Below, in pieces: positions 32,927 through 41,872 of a DNA stretch of 64,000 bases (the first letter of the stretch is position 1; the number at the start of each line of letters is the position of its first letter). The notes below the pieces were generated by a model. It was not told the origin of the DNA, did no database searches, and was given only the letters and a program-made list of their open reading frames with translations. This DNA comes from Thalassobaculum sp. OXR-137 (GTDB taxonomy: Bacteria > Pseudomonadota > Alphaproteobacteria > Thalassobaculales > Thalassobaculaceae), in contig NZ_CP139715.1 of the NCBI RefSeq assembly GCF_034377285.1, positions 5,064,501 to 5,128,500 of the forward strand, read 5' to 3'. The translations under genes and the position numbers were made by a program.

Positions 32927-34053
32927 AGCCCACTCCCCCAGTCGTCGATCATCAGCAGCATGGCGTCCAGGCACTTCCCGGCGAGGTGCTTGCAGCGGTC
33001 CGGCGACCAGCCGACCTCCGGCATCGGGTTGTTCGCGGTATCCTTGAACGGCATCTCCAGCGTCATCGCCGGGCAGCGGAAGGTATGCGCGATATGGCCG
33101 GTGGAGGTAGTCAAGTTGCCCTTGCCCGGCGGCGCCTTGGGGTAGCCGTGCTCGGTCTGGAAATCGGGGGTCAGGCGCGCGAGTTCGGTGCGGAACCGGT
33201 TCAGCGGCGCCAGATGGGCCTCGGTCACGTCGGGCACGCCCTCGTAGCCGGCGATGAAGTTGTACGGCAGCCCCTCGTCCCCGTGCACGTCGAGGCACAT
33301 CTGGACGCCGGTCTCCTGCATCTTGCGGACGACGTGATAGACCTCGGGGCTCTTCTCCAGGCTCGGCTCGCGCCATTCCCGGTTCAGGTTGGTGCCGGCG
33401 GCGTTGACGCGCAGGTTGCCGCGATAGACACCGTCCGGGTTCATGTTCGGCACCAGATGGATGGTGGCCTTGGACAGCAGGGCGCGGGCGACCGGGTCCT
33501 GGGCGTCGCAGAGCTTCTCCACCACACCCTCGACGAACCAGCCGGCCATGCTCTCGCCCGGATGCTGGCGGGCGATGATCCAGAGCGGCTTGGGACCCGA
33601 CCCGAAGGTCAGCAGGTCCATGTCCCGGCCGTCCAGCGTCGATCCCAGCCGCTCGGCCCGCGCCGCACCGCTGGCCTGGGCGAAGGCGACCAGGTCGGCG
33701 TGCTGCTCCAGGGTGTAGGGAGCGAGATAGGCGAACCAGGCGAAATCGGTCTCCGGCGTGTGCGAGATGATCAGCTTGCCGCCGTCATACCGGGTCTCGG
33801 TGCGCCACCAGTTCGCCCGGTCCTCCGACACCACGGCCCGATAATCCTCCCATCCCTTGGGATAGCTGGACCCGCCGGCATTCTCGATGGTCATGGTCAG
33901 CGGAACGCCCCTGGCGCCGGAGACGCGGAAGTAGAACCACTGGAAGAAGTCCGAATTCCCGTCCTTGCGGATGGTCAGGCGGATGTCGCTGGGATCGGTC
34001 GCGTCGACAACTTCGATGTTGCCACCGTCGAACTGGCTCGAAATATGGATCAC
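32923..34053 (-). CDS. M14-family zinc carboxypeptidase (cytosolic carboxypeptidase-like)
   Basis: The 376-residue protein has an N-terminal beta-sandwich (about 1-120, including FFQWFYFRVSGARG) and an M14 peptidase domain. Zinc ligands are in ARQHPGESMAGW (His and Glu near 165) and CLDVHGDEG near 258. The catalytic Glu is probably in MTLEMPFKD near 338. The arrangement matches bacterial relatives of eukaryotic AGBL/CCP carboxypeptidases. No signal peptide is seen, so it likely trims C-terminal residues from peptides in the cytoplasm. It heads the six-gene operon. The start is GTG behind AGGAG. Confidence 0.87.
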   Translation of the reverse strand: MIHISSQFDGGNIEVVDATDPSDIRLTIRKDGNSDFFQWFYFRVSGARGVPLTMTIENAGGSSYPKGWEDYRAVVSEDRANWWRTETRYDGGKLIISHTPETDFAWFAYLAPYTLEQHADLVAFAQASGAARAERLGSTLDGRDMDLLTFGSGPKPLWIIARQHPGESMAGWFVEGVVEKLCDAQDPVARALLSKATIHLVPNMNPDGVYRGNLRVNAAGTNLNREWREPSLEKSPEVYHVVRKMQETGVQMCLDVHGDEGLPYNFIAGYEGVPDVTEAHLAPLNRFRTELARLTPDFQTEHGYPKAPPGKGNLTTSTGHIAHTFRCPAMTLEMPFKDTANNPMPEVGWSPDRCKHLAGKCLDAMLLMIDDWGSGL

Positions 34054-34161
34054 GGTCTCTCCTGGGGCGGGGTGGCATCAGAACGTAGTCGCCGCCCGGA
34101 AGATTGAAAAGACCGTCTCGGCGCCCCGCATCGGAACGGCAATCGTGCCGAAGCCGACCGA

Positions 34162-35811
34162 TCACGCCGGTATCCGGCTCTCCTGTGCCATCCTGCTGCG
34201 GCCGCGCGGTCCGAGCCGGACGGAGGAGCCGGAGCGGAGCAGCCCCTCGGCGACGGCCTTGCCGAAACTGTCCGACGACACCAGGCCCTGGGCGAAGGGG
34301 TGCCGCCGCAACAGCAGCGGCAGGGACACGCAGTAGATCTGCCCGGAGAGCCCGGGCTTCAGATTCAGCCTGAAATCGCCGTCGGACCGACTGCGCGGGC
34401 TCTGGCGATACGGGTCGCCGTCTTCCACCGCCTCGGCAAGGCTGGCGAAACCGAGGTCGTGCAGGGTCATGGCCTGCTGGCCGCGCGCGTCGATCAGGGT
34501 CTCGAAACGCTCTTCCTTGCCCAACCCTTCAAGACAGAACGCTCCGTCCCGGCGCACCAGCCGTCCCCGGTCGCCCAGCGCCACCACCGCGAGCACACCC
34601 GAGCGGCGCAGCGCCAGCAGCTTGGCGATGGACGCATGCGGCACGCAGCCGTAGGCGTCGGCGAAAACCGGCTTCAGCGTCTCGTGGAACCGGCGCAGAT
34701 CCTTGTCGGTGAGGTAGGGCAGGACCAGCGAGAACATCTCGTGGGCGCGCATCAGGGTGTAGCGCCACATCACCGTCCGGCGGGCCCGATGGTTGCGCCG
34801 CGCCTCGGCCAGGTTGGCCTGGGTGGCGACGAACAGGTCGCTGCGCTCCCGCCGGGCGAAATAGGCGCGGTGCAGACCCTCCGGCGTGAACCGTGTCAGG
34901 CCCAGCTCGGCGAAGAAGGCGGGGTCGTCCTGCAGAAGCTGCGCCCGGAACAGCCGCATGGCGCGCGACAGCAGACCGGTCTTGCCCGCCGCCACCAGCT
35001 TCTCGATCGCCGCCTCGCTGAAGATGTCCAGCGGCTCCTCTGGGATGGGGTAGTAAAAATCCGCCTCCGGCAGCAGCCCCTTGCGCGACGTCAGGACGAT
35101 GCGCAGCGGGCGGTCGGAGAGCGGGGCGTAGGTCATCCGGCTTCCGCTGTCCTCGAACCGCCCATAGCGCGCAGCGAGCGTGAGGGCGGCGTCGATGCCG
35201 CTCAGGGACGAGCCGATGATGGCGGCCGACCGCACCTCTCCGAGCGCCAGTTTCTTCAACGGATAGGGCGAGCGGTAGAGATAGGGTGCTTCCTGGGTCG
35301 CCTTCTGCCGATGGCCGGTGGCAACCACCACCGCGTCGGCCCGCCACCGGCTGCCGCCCTGAGGCGACTGCGAGACGATCCGGAAACCGGTCTTCAGCGG
35401 GACGATATCGGCCACCCGGTGTTCCGTCAGGACGGAGACACCGTGGCCCGCCCATTCGGCCCGGCGGCACAGCGCCTCGAACTCGTCGGCGAAGTAGTCG
35501 CCCAGCACGACACGGGGATAGAAACCACGCTCGGCGATATCGGCGCGCGCAATCCGCAGGGTGTCGAGACGGCTGTCGGACAGGGAGTCCAGCCAGTCCA
35601 CCAGCGTCCGGGTCAGGGGTGGGATCTCGATCGACGCTATATTGGCCAGAACCTGGGGCGTGTTGAACCGCCGGCTGTAGGGCATGCCCGGCCCCGCGCG
35701 GCGCCCGGATTCGAAGATCCGGATCTCGAGCCGTTCAGCGGACCCGATCAGATATTTCAGGGTATACGCGGCCGTGGGGCCCGACCCGATGATGGCGATC
35801 TTTCTGGACAC
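34162..35811 (-). CDS. FAD/NAD(P)-binding protein (NAD_binding_9 family)
   Basis: The 549-residue protein opens with KIAIIGSGPTAAYTLKYLI and has MPYSRRFNTPQVLANIASIE near 43-62, the motif of the FAD-NAD(P)-binding (HI0933/NAD_binding_9) family. A second dinucleotide motif, AAIIGSSLSGIDAALTLAAR, lies near 195. Members include putative hydroxylases and redox enzymes of unknown substrate. It starts with GTG behind GGAG. The gap of 108 bases separates it from the carboxypeptidase operon. Confidence 0.78.
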   Translation of the reverse strand: MSRKIAIIGSGPTAAYTLKYLIGSAERLEIRIFESGRRAGPGMPYSRRFNTPQVLANIASIEIPPLTRTLVDWLDSLSDSRLDTLRIARADIAERGFYPRVVLGDYFADEFEALCRRAEWAGHGVSVLTEHRVADIVPLKTGFRIVSQSPQGGSRWRADAVVVATGHRQKATQEAPYLYRSPYPLKKLALGEVRSAAIIGSSLSGIDAALTLAARYGRFEDSGSRMTYAPLSDRPLRIVLTSRKGLLPEADFYYPIPEEPLDIFSEAAIEKLVAAGKTGLLSRAMRLFRAQLLQDDPAFFAELGLTRFTPEGLHRAYFARRERSDLFVATQANLAEARRNHRARRTVMWRYTLMRAHEMFSLVLPYLTDKDLRRFHETLKPVFADAYGCVPHASIAKLLALRRSGVLAVVALGDRGRLVRRDGAFCLEGLGKEERFETLIDARGQQAMTLHDLGFASLAEAVEDGDPYRQSPRSRSDGDFRLNLKPGLSGQIYCVSLPLLLRRHPFAQGLVSSDSFGKAVAEGLLRSGSSVRLGPRGRSRMAQESRIPA

Positions 35812-35918
35812 GGAAGCTCCGGCGAGAACGCGCCGACGAACCCTCGACGCCGACGGATAACGCCGGGCGCGACGGAGCGTTCCCGGCCTCCCGATGTGTC
35901 ACTGCCGCCAGAGTCGCC

Positions 35919-36809
35919 TTACTCGGCGGCCGTGCCGACCTTGGGGTCGAAGGCGAAGTAGCGGTTCCGCAGCGCGGTCTGGTTCTCGTAGATCGAGCCT
36001 TCCCGCTTCGCCTTGGGAAAGGGCAGCCGCACCGGGCAGTCGACCACCCGAGGCGTGAGGGTCGAGGTGCCGGCGATCATCCGGCTCTCGTTCTCCTCCC
36101 AGCCCGCCGGCACGCCGCGCAGGTCCCAGGCATCGGCGGCGGCGATCTGGTACAGCAGCAGTTGCCGGTCGCGGCCCGACGTGTTCTGGGCAGAACCGTG
36201 CACCGTCCGCACATGGTGGAAGGTGCAGGCACCGGCCTTGCCGGTCAGCGCCACCGCCTTGGAGAAGTCGAGATCGCAGGCGCCCGGGTCCATCGCCCCA
36301 GCGAAATGGCCGTCCACATGATGGTCGTAGGTCGGGCCCTTGTGGCTGCCCGGCATGACCATCAGCGGTCCGTTCTCTTCGGAAGTGTCGTCCAGCAGCA
36401 CGCCGACCGCCAGAACGTCGTCGTTGGTATGCGGATAGAATGCCCAGTCCTGGTGCCACTCCACCGGCGAGCCGTACTCGGCCGCCTTGATGTTGATCTT
36501 GCCGCCATGCAGCCGCAGGTCGGGCGAGACGATCTTGGACAGGATCGAGATCAGGTTCGGATGCTCGACCATGTCGCGGAACACCGGATCGGCCTCGAAC
36601 GGCTTCTTGATCCGCCGGACCCGCGGCCGCTCGGGCGTGTGGCCCGGTTCCAGGTCGTAGATGCTGTCGTGGTCGGTCAGGCCGCGCGCCTTGTCGATCA
36701 GGCCGGCCAGCGCGTCGCGCATCGCCTTGACCTCTTCGGGGGCGTAGACGTTCTCGACCACCAGGTAGCCGTTCTCGCGATAGAACGCGGCATCCGCCTC
36801 GCTGATCAT
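35919..36809 (-). CDS. Phytanoyl-CoA dioxygenase (PhyH) family protein
   Basis: The 296-residue Fe(II)/2-oxoglutarate oxygenase has the iron ligands in EWHQDWAFYPHTND near 138 (His-x-Asp) and TFHHVRTVHGSAQN near 205 (distal His). RQLLLYQIAAAD follows with the 2OG-binding Arg. Bacterial PhyH proteins hydroxylate many small molecules, including phosphonates, ectoine and antibiotics; the substrate is unknown here. The start has GGAGGAAATG upstream. It lies 38 bases downstream of the phosphoesterase gene on the same strand. Confidence 0.87.
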   Translation of the reverse strand: MISEADAAFYRENGYLVVENVYAPEEVKAMRDALAGLIDKARGLTDHDSIYDLEPGHTPERPRVRRIKKPFEADPVFRDMVEHPNLISILSKIVSPDLRLHGGKINIKAAEYGSPVEWHQDWAFYPHTNDDVLAVGVLLDDTSEENGPLMVMPGSHKGPTYDHHVDGHFAGAMDPGACDLDFSKAVALTGKAGACTFHHVRTVHGSAQNTSGRDRQLLLYQIAAADAWDLRGVPAGWEENESRMIAGTSTLTPRVVDCPVRLPFPKAKREGSIYENQTALRNRYFAFDPKVGTAAE

Positions 36810-36847
36810 TTCATTTCCTCCGCTAAGGTCGGCTCTTCGGCCGCTGC

Positions 36848-38236
36848 CTAGATTTCACCCTGCGGGGCATGGGCCGTCCAGACCCGAAGTTCTGAGCCGA
36901 GAAACGGGCGGTCGGTGGCGGAGACCGCCGTATGGCCGAGAGTCCACCGGGTGACCGGGGCGGCGCGCTCCACCCCCTGGGCCGACGCGCCGCGCAGGGA
37001 GGACCAGGGCGAGGCCTCGTCCCATCGCCAGAGCAGCCCGCCCGGCCCCATCGCCCCGTGCAGGGCGATCTGAATGTGGAAGGCCCCTCCCAGCGCCAGC
37101 GACGGACCGTACCAGGTATGGGGGCTGCGACCCGGCGCGGAGCCCAGCACCACGAGCAGCCGCTGGTCCGGTCCCGCGAGACCGATCCAGAGCGGCGGCA
37201 CGGCATCGTCGTCCGAACTGCCTTCCACCAGGGTCTGCGCCGCCGTGGCCTCGGGTGCCGTTCGGCCCATGATCCGCCACGCCCGCACCGAGGCATCCAG
37301 CGGTCCGGCGGCGACCCGGGTCTCGCCCACCGCGCCGGCCGCCATCTGCGGCCAGTCGGCGGCCGGGGGCAGGACCGGCGGCCAGGCCAGCGCCTCGCGC
37401 ACCGACCCAGCGTCGTCGACCACCCGGAACCGCAAGCCCTCCGCGTCCAGGGCCGCCTGTACGGCGTGGAGGTACTCCACCCCTTCCGGCATGCGGTGGG
37501 CGGTGCCGGCCCCGGCAGTGGTGACCTGAAGCACGCCGGCATGGACCTGAACGTCGAAGGCCAGGATGTGGCTGCACAGATAGGCGAGCACGCCGTGGCG
37601 CACGAGGATGGCCCAGAACGTGTCCGCATGGGGCGGGCCGATCTCGCGCTGGAAGGGTCCCTCGAAACCGTTGACCGGAAAGACCGGGTGATGGCCGACC
37701 ACGAGCTTGTGGCGGGCGTCGGCATGGGCGGCCAGGGTGGCGTCCAGCCAGTCGGTCTCCACATGCCCCTCCCCGCCCAGGGCGCCGGAGAGCGTGTGCA
37801 CGAACACCATCAGCAGGTCGCCGCGCCGGATGAAATACGACAGGCCCTCCTGCCCCGGCGGCCCGTTGCGCGGCAGATGCCCCATGACCTCGGCGAAGAC
37901 GCGCTCGCTCATGGGGTCGTAGGTCGTGTGGTTCGCGGTGTTGTGGAACATCGGGATGCGGTCCCGGTCGAGCCAGGCCATCTCCACCTCGAACCAGTGC
38001 CGCCATTGCGCCCGCAGGGCGGCCTCGTCCCGGGTCAGGCCGATGATCTCGTCGCCGGGAAAGACGATGAACTCGGGGGCGGGCGAGAAGCGCCGCACCA
38101 CCGAATTCACTCGGGCGAAGGTCGCCTCGTGCCGACCTCCGGGTTCGCCGGCGCAGGCATCCCCGTAGATGACGAAGCGATGCCCCGGACCGCGCGGTTC
38201 AAGGGCGGGTATCGGGTCCGCCGGACCGCCGGTCAT
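36848..38236 (-). CDS. Calcineurin-like metallophosphoesterase
   Basis: The 462-residue protein shows metallophosphoesterase motifs in order: VIYGDACAG near residue 22, FIVFPGDEIIG near 58, FHNTANHTTYD near 98 and LVVGHHPVFPV near 178. The first motifs deviate from the canonical GDxH and GDxxD. The C-terminal half (about 250-462) is an extra beta-rich domain with repeated Trp/Gly patterns. No signal peptide is seen. The start overlaps the stop of the small membrane protein gene (ATGA), so the two are coupled. Confidence 0.75.
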   Translation of the reverse strand: MTGGPADPIPALEPRGPGHRFVIYGDACAGEPGGRHEATFARVNSVVRRFSPAPEFIVFPGDEIIGLTRDEAALRAQWRHWFEVEMAWLDRDRIPMFHNTANHTTYDPMSERVFAEVMGHLPRNGPPGQEGLSYFIRRGDLLMVFVHTLSGALGGEGHVETDWLDATLAAHADARHKLVVGHHPVFPVNGFEGPFQREIGPPHADTFWAILVRHGVLAYLCSHILAFDVQVHAGVLQVTTAGAGTAHRMPEGVEYLHAVQAALDAEGLRFRVVDDAGSVREALAWPPVLPPAADWPQMAAGAVGETRVAAGPLDASVRAWRIMGRTAPEATAAQTLVEGSSDDDAVPPLWIGLAGPDQRLLVVLGSAPGRSPHTWYGPSLALGGAFHIQIALHGAMGPGGLLWRWDEASPWSSLRGASAQGVERAAPVTRWTLGHTAVSATDRPFLGSELRVWTAHAPQGEI

Positions 38237-38559
38237 CGTGAGGGACGGTCGTCGTCCTCGTCGTCATCCGCTTCGCGCGCCAGACGCCGTTCGACCGTCT
38301 CCCGGGCGACGGTCTCCGCCTTGATCCGTCGCTGCCGCTTCCAGAGTTCGATCACGTACATCAGGAAGCCGAAGATCACCCCCGCGAAAAGGTCCTGGGT
38401 GATCAGCTCCTCGCTCAGCGGGCGGGGCGGCTGGAAGACGCCGTTGAGCTGCATCACCAGCAGCAGGCCGGCGAAGACGATGCCGTTGGCGATCCCTCGG
38501 ACCACGGGCCTTTGCCAGAAGGTCGGGGGCGGAATGTCGTTGTTCTGTGCGTCGCTCAT
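38233..38559 (-). CDS. Small membrane protein of unknown function
   Basis: The 108-residue protein has two hydrophobic segments (about 24-42 and 57-72) separated by a short loop. A highly charged C-terminal helix (KRQRRIKAETVARETVERRL) ends in an Asp-rich tail. I know no family. It is translationally coupled to the downstream phosphoesterase, suggesting the two proteins work together at the membrane. Confidence 0.7.
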   Translation of the reverse strand: MSDAQNNDIPPPTFWQRPVVRGIANGIVFAGLLLVMQLNGVFQPPRPLSEELITQDLFAGVIFGFLMYVIELWKRQRRIKAETVARETVERRLAREADDDEDDDRPSR

Positions 38560-38582
38560 GGGCGCACTCTAATCGGCATTCA

Positions 38583-39491
38583 TCATCTGGCAAAGACCAG
38601 CAGCACGACGATGCCGACGGCGACCATACTCATGCCGATCATCTCGCGCAGACTGGGGCGTTCCTTGAACACCAGGATCGACACCGTGATGGCCAGCACG
38701 AACTCGATCTGGCCCACCGCCTTCACGTAGGACGCCCGCTCGATCGTCATGGCGGTGAACCAGCCGGCGGAACCGAGCGCGCTGGTGAAGCCGACGAAGA
38801 TGGCGGCCTTCCAGGCCCGGCCGATGGCGCGAACCTCCCAGGGCCGGCTGGCCACCACATAGACGCCGAGACCGACCGCCTGCATCACCACCACCGTGAC
38901 GAAGGTGATCGAGGCGGTGGTCATCACGTCCGGGTCGCCGAACGACAGGCTCGCCTGCCGCAGGAACAGGGAAGCGAGCGCGAAGAACAGGCCGGAGAGC
39001 AGGCCGATCCCGGCCGCCCGATTGAAGGCCGATGCGAGGAGCGACGTCATCCCCACCCCCTGGCGCGCCAGGCTGATCAGCATCACGCCGGCGCCGCTCA
39101 CCAGGATGGCGGTCCAGCCGGCGGCATCGATCGACTCGCCGAACAGGGTGGCGCCCAGGATCGCCGTGGGGATCGTCTCGGTGCGGGCGTAGGAAGAGCC
39201 GACGGCGAAGTTGCGCAGACCGAACAGCTTGACCAGCAGCACCGTCGCCAGGATCTGTGCCACGGCCGTACCCGCACACCACAGGAAGAAGACCGGATGG
39301 ATGTCCGGCGCCGGCGTGCCCCGCAGGTGGAGCGCATAGGCCATGTAGCCGAACGCGAAAGGGACTCCGAACAGGAACCGGACCCAGCCGGCACTCCAGG
39401 CCGACATAGACCCCGCCAGATGCTTCTGCCCGGCATTGCGAGCCGTCTGCGCAAAGGCGGCTAAGGCGGCGATGATCGCCCAGATTGGCAT
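38583..39491 (-). CDS. DMT-superfamily (EamA-like) transporter
   Basis: The 302-residue protein has ten hydrophobic segments in two five-helix halves, with FGLRNFAVGSSYARTETIP near residue 85 and ERASYVKAVGQIEFVLAI near 255. These resemble the EamA repeats of metabolite exporters. The substrate is unknown. It sits 23 bases upstream of the small membrane protein gene on the same strand and may head that operon. Confidence 0.85.
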   Translation of the reverse strand: MPIWAIIAALAAFAQTARNAGQKHLAGSMSAWSAGWVRFLFGVPFAFGYMAYALHLRGTPAPDIHPVFFLWCAGTAVAQILATVLLVKLFGLRNFAVGSSYARTETIPTAILGATLFGESIDAAGWTAILVSGAGVMLISLARQGVGMTSLLASAFNRAAGIGLLSGLFFALASLFLRQASLSFGDPDVMTTASITFVTVVVMQAVGLGVYVVASRPWEVRAIGRAWKAAIFVGFTSALGSAGWFTAMTIERASYVKAVGQIEFVLAITVSILVFKERPSLREMIGMSMVAVGIVVLLVFAR

Positions 39492-39592
39492 GAGGAGTCC
39501 TCCCGCTCCCGAGCCTAGCGCCCCGGATCGGGTGGGGAAGCCGTCAAATTCGCCATGCTGGTTTGCGGTTTAGGCGTTATAGGCTCAGGGAT

Positions 39593-40879
39593 ATGAGAGC
39601 ACGCGACGAGGGAGTGGGCGGCGAACGGCTGCGCCAGGCGGCCAATCAGGGCTTGCGCGTGGCCCTGCTCGGCCGCGGGATCGCCCTCGGGGTGGCGGCC
39701 CTATGGCCGCTGATCTTCTCCACATCCGCCATCCTGGTGAGCGTGCTGATCGCCCTGTCGGCCCTTGCCGGGCTCGGCTATCGCCGGATCGTCGGCTCGG
39801 AATACGACCATCCGATCTACCGCTACGTCATTTTCACCGCCGACATCCTGCTCGTCGGCGCGATCTTCGCCGTGCTGCCGCTCAGCGTCAGCGAGGAGGT
39901 GCCGCAGCATTTCGCCTTCCGGGCCTACGGCATCCATTATTTCCTGCCGATCCTCGGGGCCGCCGCCCTGGCGCTCTCGCCGGGCCTGATCCTGTGGTGC
40001 GGCAGCGTCATCGTGGCCACCTGGGCGGCGACCTTCTCGTGGATCACCGCGTCGATGGAGCATCCGCTCCGGTGGAGCGACCTCGGCGAGCCCTACAGCT
40101 ACCGCGACCTGATCCTGCACCCGGACTTCGTCAATTCGGGCGGTCGGATCGAGGAATGCCTGGCGATCCTCATCCTGACGGCGCTGATCGCCTTCGCGGT
40201 GCATCGGGCCCGCCGGGTGGTAGCGCTGTGGATCCGCTCGGAAACCGGGCGACAGCGGATCACCGGCCTGTTCGGCCGCTTCGCGCCGCCGGAGATCGTC
40301 TCGCAACTGGCCGAGGACGGGGCCAATCTGGAACCGACCAAGCGCCAGGCGACGGTGCTGTTCACCGACATCGAAGGGTTTACCAGCCTGTCGGAGACCC
40401 GGACGCCGGACGTGGTTCTCGCCCTGCTGAACGCCTATTTCGAGCGGGTCGGCGCCATTGCCGCCCAACGCGGCGGGGTGATCGTCAATCTCCACGGGGA
40501 CGGCCTGCTGATCGCCTTCAATGCCCCGGCCGACGTGCCGAACCACGCCGCCGCGGCGCTGGAGACGGCCACGGAGGTGCTGACCGCCATCGAAGCCGAG
40601 ACGTTCAACGGCGAACGCATCGCCGTGCGCGTCGGCATCCATACCGGCGAGGTCGTCGCCGGGCTCGCCGGCAGCCGCGAGCGCCAGACCTACACGGTGT
40701 ACGGCGACACGGTGAACGTGGCCGCCCGCCTGGAGCAGCTCAACAAGGAGCACGGCACCCGGCTGATGATCAGCGCGGAAACGGCGAAGGCCGCAGGGGG
40801 TGCCGGCGGCCTTCGGGATCTGGGCGAGGTGTCCGTCCGCGGCCATGCGGCCGGCATCCGGGTGTTCGGCGGCAGCTAG
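39593..40879 (+). CDS. Membrane class III adenylate/guanylate cyclase
   Basis: The 428-residue protein has an N-terminal membrane region (about residues 20-215, five or six segments). A short linker FGRFAPPEIVSQLAEDG precedes the catalytic domain at about 250-420. Visible motifs are VLFTDIEGFTSLSE (metal Asp), VNLHGDGLLIAFN (second metal Asp) and VYGDTVNVAARLEQLN (transition-state Asn). It would make cAMP or cGMP. The ATG at 39593 has a poor AGGG site; an in-frame TTG at 39563 is an alternative. Its stop codon lies inside a palindromic repeat. Confidence 0.88.
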   Translation: MRARDEGVGGERLRQAANQGLRVALLGRGIALGVAALWPLIFSTSAILVSVLIALSALAGLGYRRIVGSEYDHPIYRYVIFTADILLVGAIFAVLPLSVSEEVPQHFAFRAYGIHYFLPILGAAALALSPGLILWCGSVIVATWAATFSWITASMEHPLRWSDLGEPYSYRDLILHPDFVNSGGRIEECLAILILTALIAFAVHRARRVVALWIRSETGRQRITGLFGRFAPPEIVSQLAEDGANLEPTKRQATVLFTDIEGFTSLSETRTPDVVLALLNAYFERVGAIAAQRGGVIVNLHGDGLLIAFNAPADVPNHAAAALETATEVLTAIEAETFNGERIAVRVGIHTGEVVAGLAGSRERQTYTVYGDTVNVAARLEQLNKEHGTRLMISAETAKAAGGAGGLRDLGEVSVRGHAAGIRVFGGS

Positions 40880-40941
40880 AGTGTGATCGGATCATGCTCT
40901 AACCTATTAAAAAATATATTTAATTCACACGATCCGCTCTA
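40877..40941. repeat. REP-like palindrome at the junction of two converging genes
   Basis: The element TAGAG-N15-CTCTA at 40877-40901 is an imperfect palindrome with GATCGGATC inside. After an AT-rich spacer, GATCCGCTCTA at 40931-40941 repeats the motif in inverse. Both outer TAG triplets are the stop codons of the flanking genes. AGAGCATGATCC-type repeats are familiar in alphaproteobacterial intergenic regions. It may also end transcription from both sides. Confidence 0.55.
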
Positions 40942-41766
40942 GGCGAACAAAGCGAGCAGCGCGCCGGGTCGCCGGTTGGCGATGCCGACGGTCTCTATGG
41001 AAAGCTGCTGGCGCACCTGCTGGGCCGTCAGTTCGGCGGAAGCACGCGCGAGATCGGCATCGACGATATTGCCGAGCCCGACCTCGGCCGCGTCCTGGAG
41101 CGATTCGTTGAAGCCGATCTGGGTTTCGATGAACCGCGCCGACGCTCCCAGCCCGCCCAAGGCGATACCGACAGTTTGAATGGCATCGACCACATAACCG
41201 TCGGCAGCCTCGGCATTGACGAGATCATCCAGATTCGCATCCGGGCGGCCGAACTCCAGGTCGACCGCCTGAAGGCGATAACTGTCGATCATATAGGTGC
41301 CACCCTGGATGTTCGTCAGGACGGTGATCGGGGTGGACACGGTGTTGATCAGGTTTGTGCCATTGAAGCTGGCATCGATAACAAGCTGATCGAACTGGTC
41401 GCGCAGATCATGGAAGTCGTTGGTCAGGATCTGACGCTGCTGATCGGTAAGCCCGGGATTGCGCCCGGCAATCGATTTCTCCCGCATATCGGTCAGGAGG
41501 TCCGACAGGACGGTCGCACCGGCGATGCCGACCTTCACGAGCCCGAGTGCGGTTCTCAGCCCCTGATTGACCGCATGATATGCCTCGATCTCCGCCCGGA
41601 TGCCCTGGGCGATCGCGAAATTGGAGGCGTCCTCAAGAGCACCGCTCACACGCAGACCCGTCGAGACCTGCCGCTGCACGGCCTCGGTGGTGCGATTGAT
41701 GAGATTGAGAGTATGGAGCGCGGAGAACGCGCTCACATTTGTCCTGATGGAATTTTTTACCGCCAT
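40939..41766 (-). CDS. Divergent third flagellin
   Basis: The 275-residue flagellin keeps the ends of the family: MAVKNSIRTNVSAFSALHTL, STGLRVSGALEDASNFAIAQ and NIVDADLARASAELTAQQV, and the C-terminal ALLALFA. It is clearly less similar than copies 1 and 2 are to each other, and the middle (about 95-205) is different. It lies about 20 kb from the flagellar cluster, between a cyclase and catabolic genes. Minor flagellins of this kind are often placed near the hook or expressed under special conditions; that is inference. Confidence 0.93.
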   Translation of the reverse strand: MAVKNSIRTNVSAFSALHTLNLINRTTEAVQRQVSTGLRVSGALEDASNFAIAQGIRAEIEAYHAVNQGLRTALGLVKVGIAGATVLSDLLTDMREKSIAGRNPGLTDQQRQILTNDFHDLRDQFDQLVIDASFNGTNLINTVSTPITVLTNIQGGTYMIDSYRLQAVDLEFGRPDANLDDLVNAEAADGYVVDAIQTVGIALGGLGASARFIETQIGFNESLQDAAEVGLGNIVDADLARASAELTAQQVRQQLSIETVGIANRRPGALLALFA

Positions 41767-41811
41767 CCCAGTCGCCCGTTCTGACCGACAAAGACTCCCC
41801 TTTCTGGGGAG
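41767..41811 (-). promoter_or_regulatory. Structured 5' leader of flagellin copy 3
   Basis: A 6-bp hairpin CTCCCC/GGGGAG (41795-41811) ends 28 bases before the ATG. AGAACG (41777-41782 on the minus strand) ends 10 bases before it, matching the 11-base distance in copies 1 and 2. There is no good ribosome site apart from the weak AACGGGCG itself. Confidence 0.5.
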
Positions 41812-41828
41812 CTGGGAGGATTACCATA

Positions 41829-41855
41829 AAAACTAGCGGGGTTAAATAGCCCCGC
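41829..41855 (-). terminator. Intrinsic terminator of the paaH-like gene
   Basis: GCGGGG and CCCCGC (41836-41855) form a 6-bp GC stem with an eight-base loop, followed on the minus strand by TAGTTTTT. It lies 18 bases after the stop codon and separates the catabolic operon from flagellin copy 3. Confidence 0.82.
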
Positions 41856-41872
41856 GCAAATTATGGATTCAA

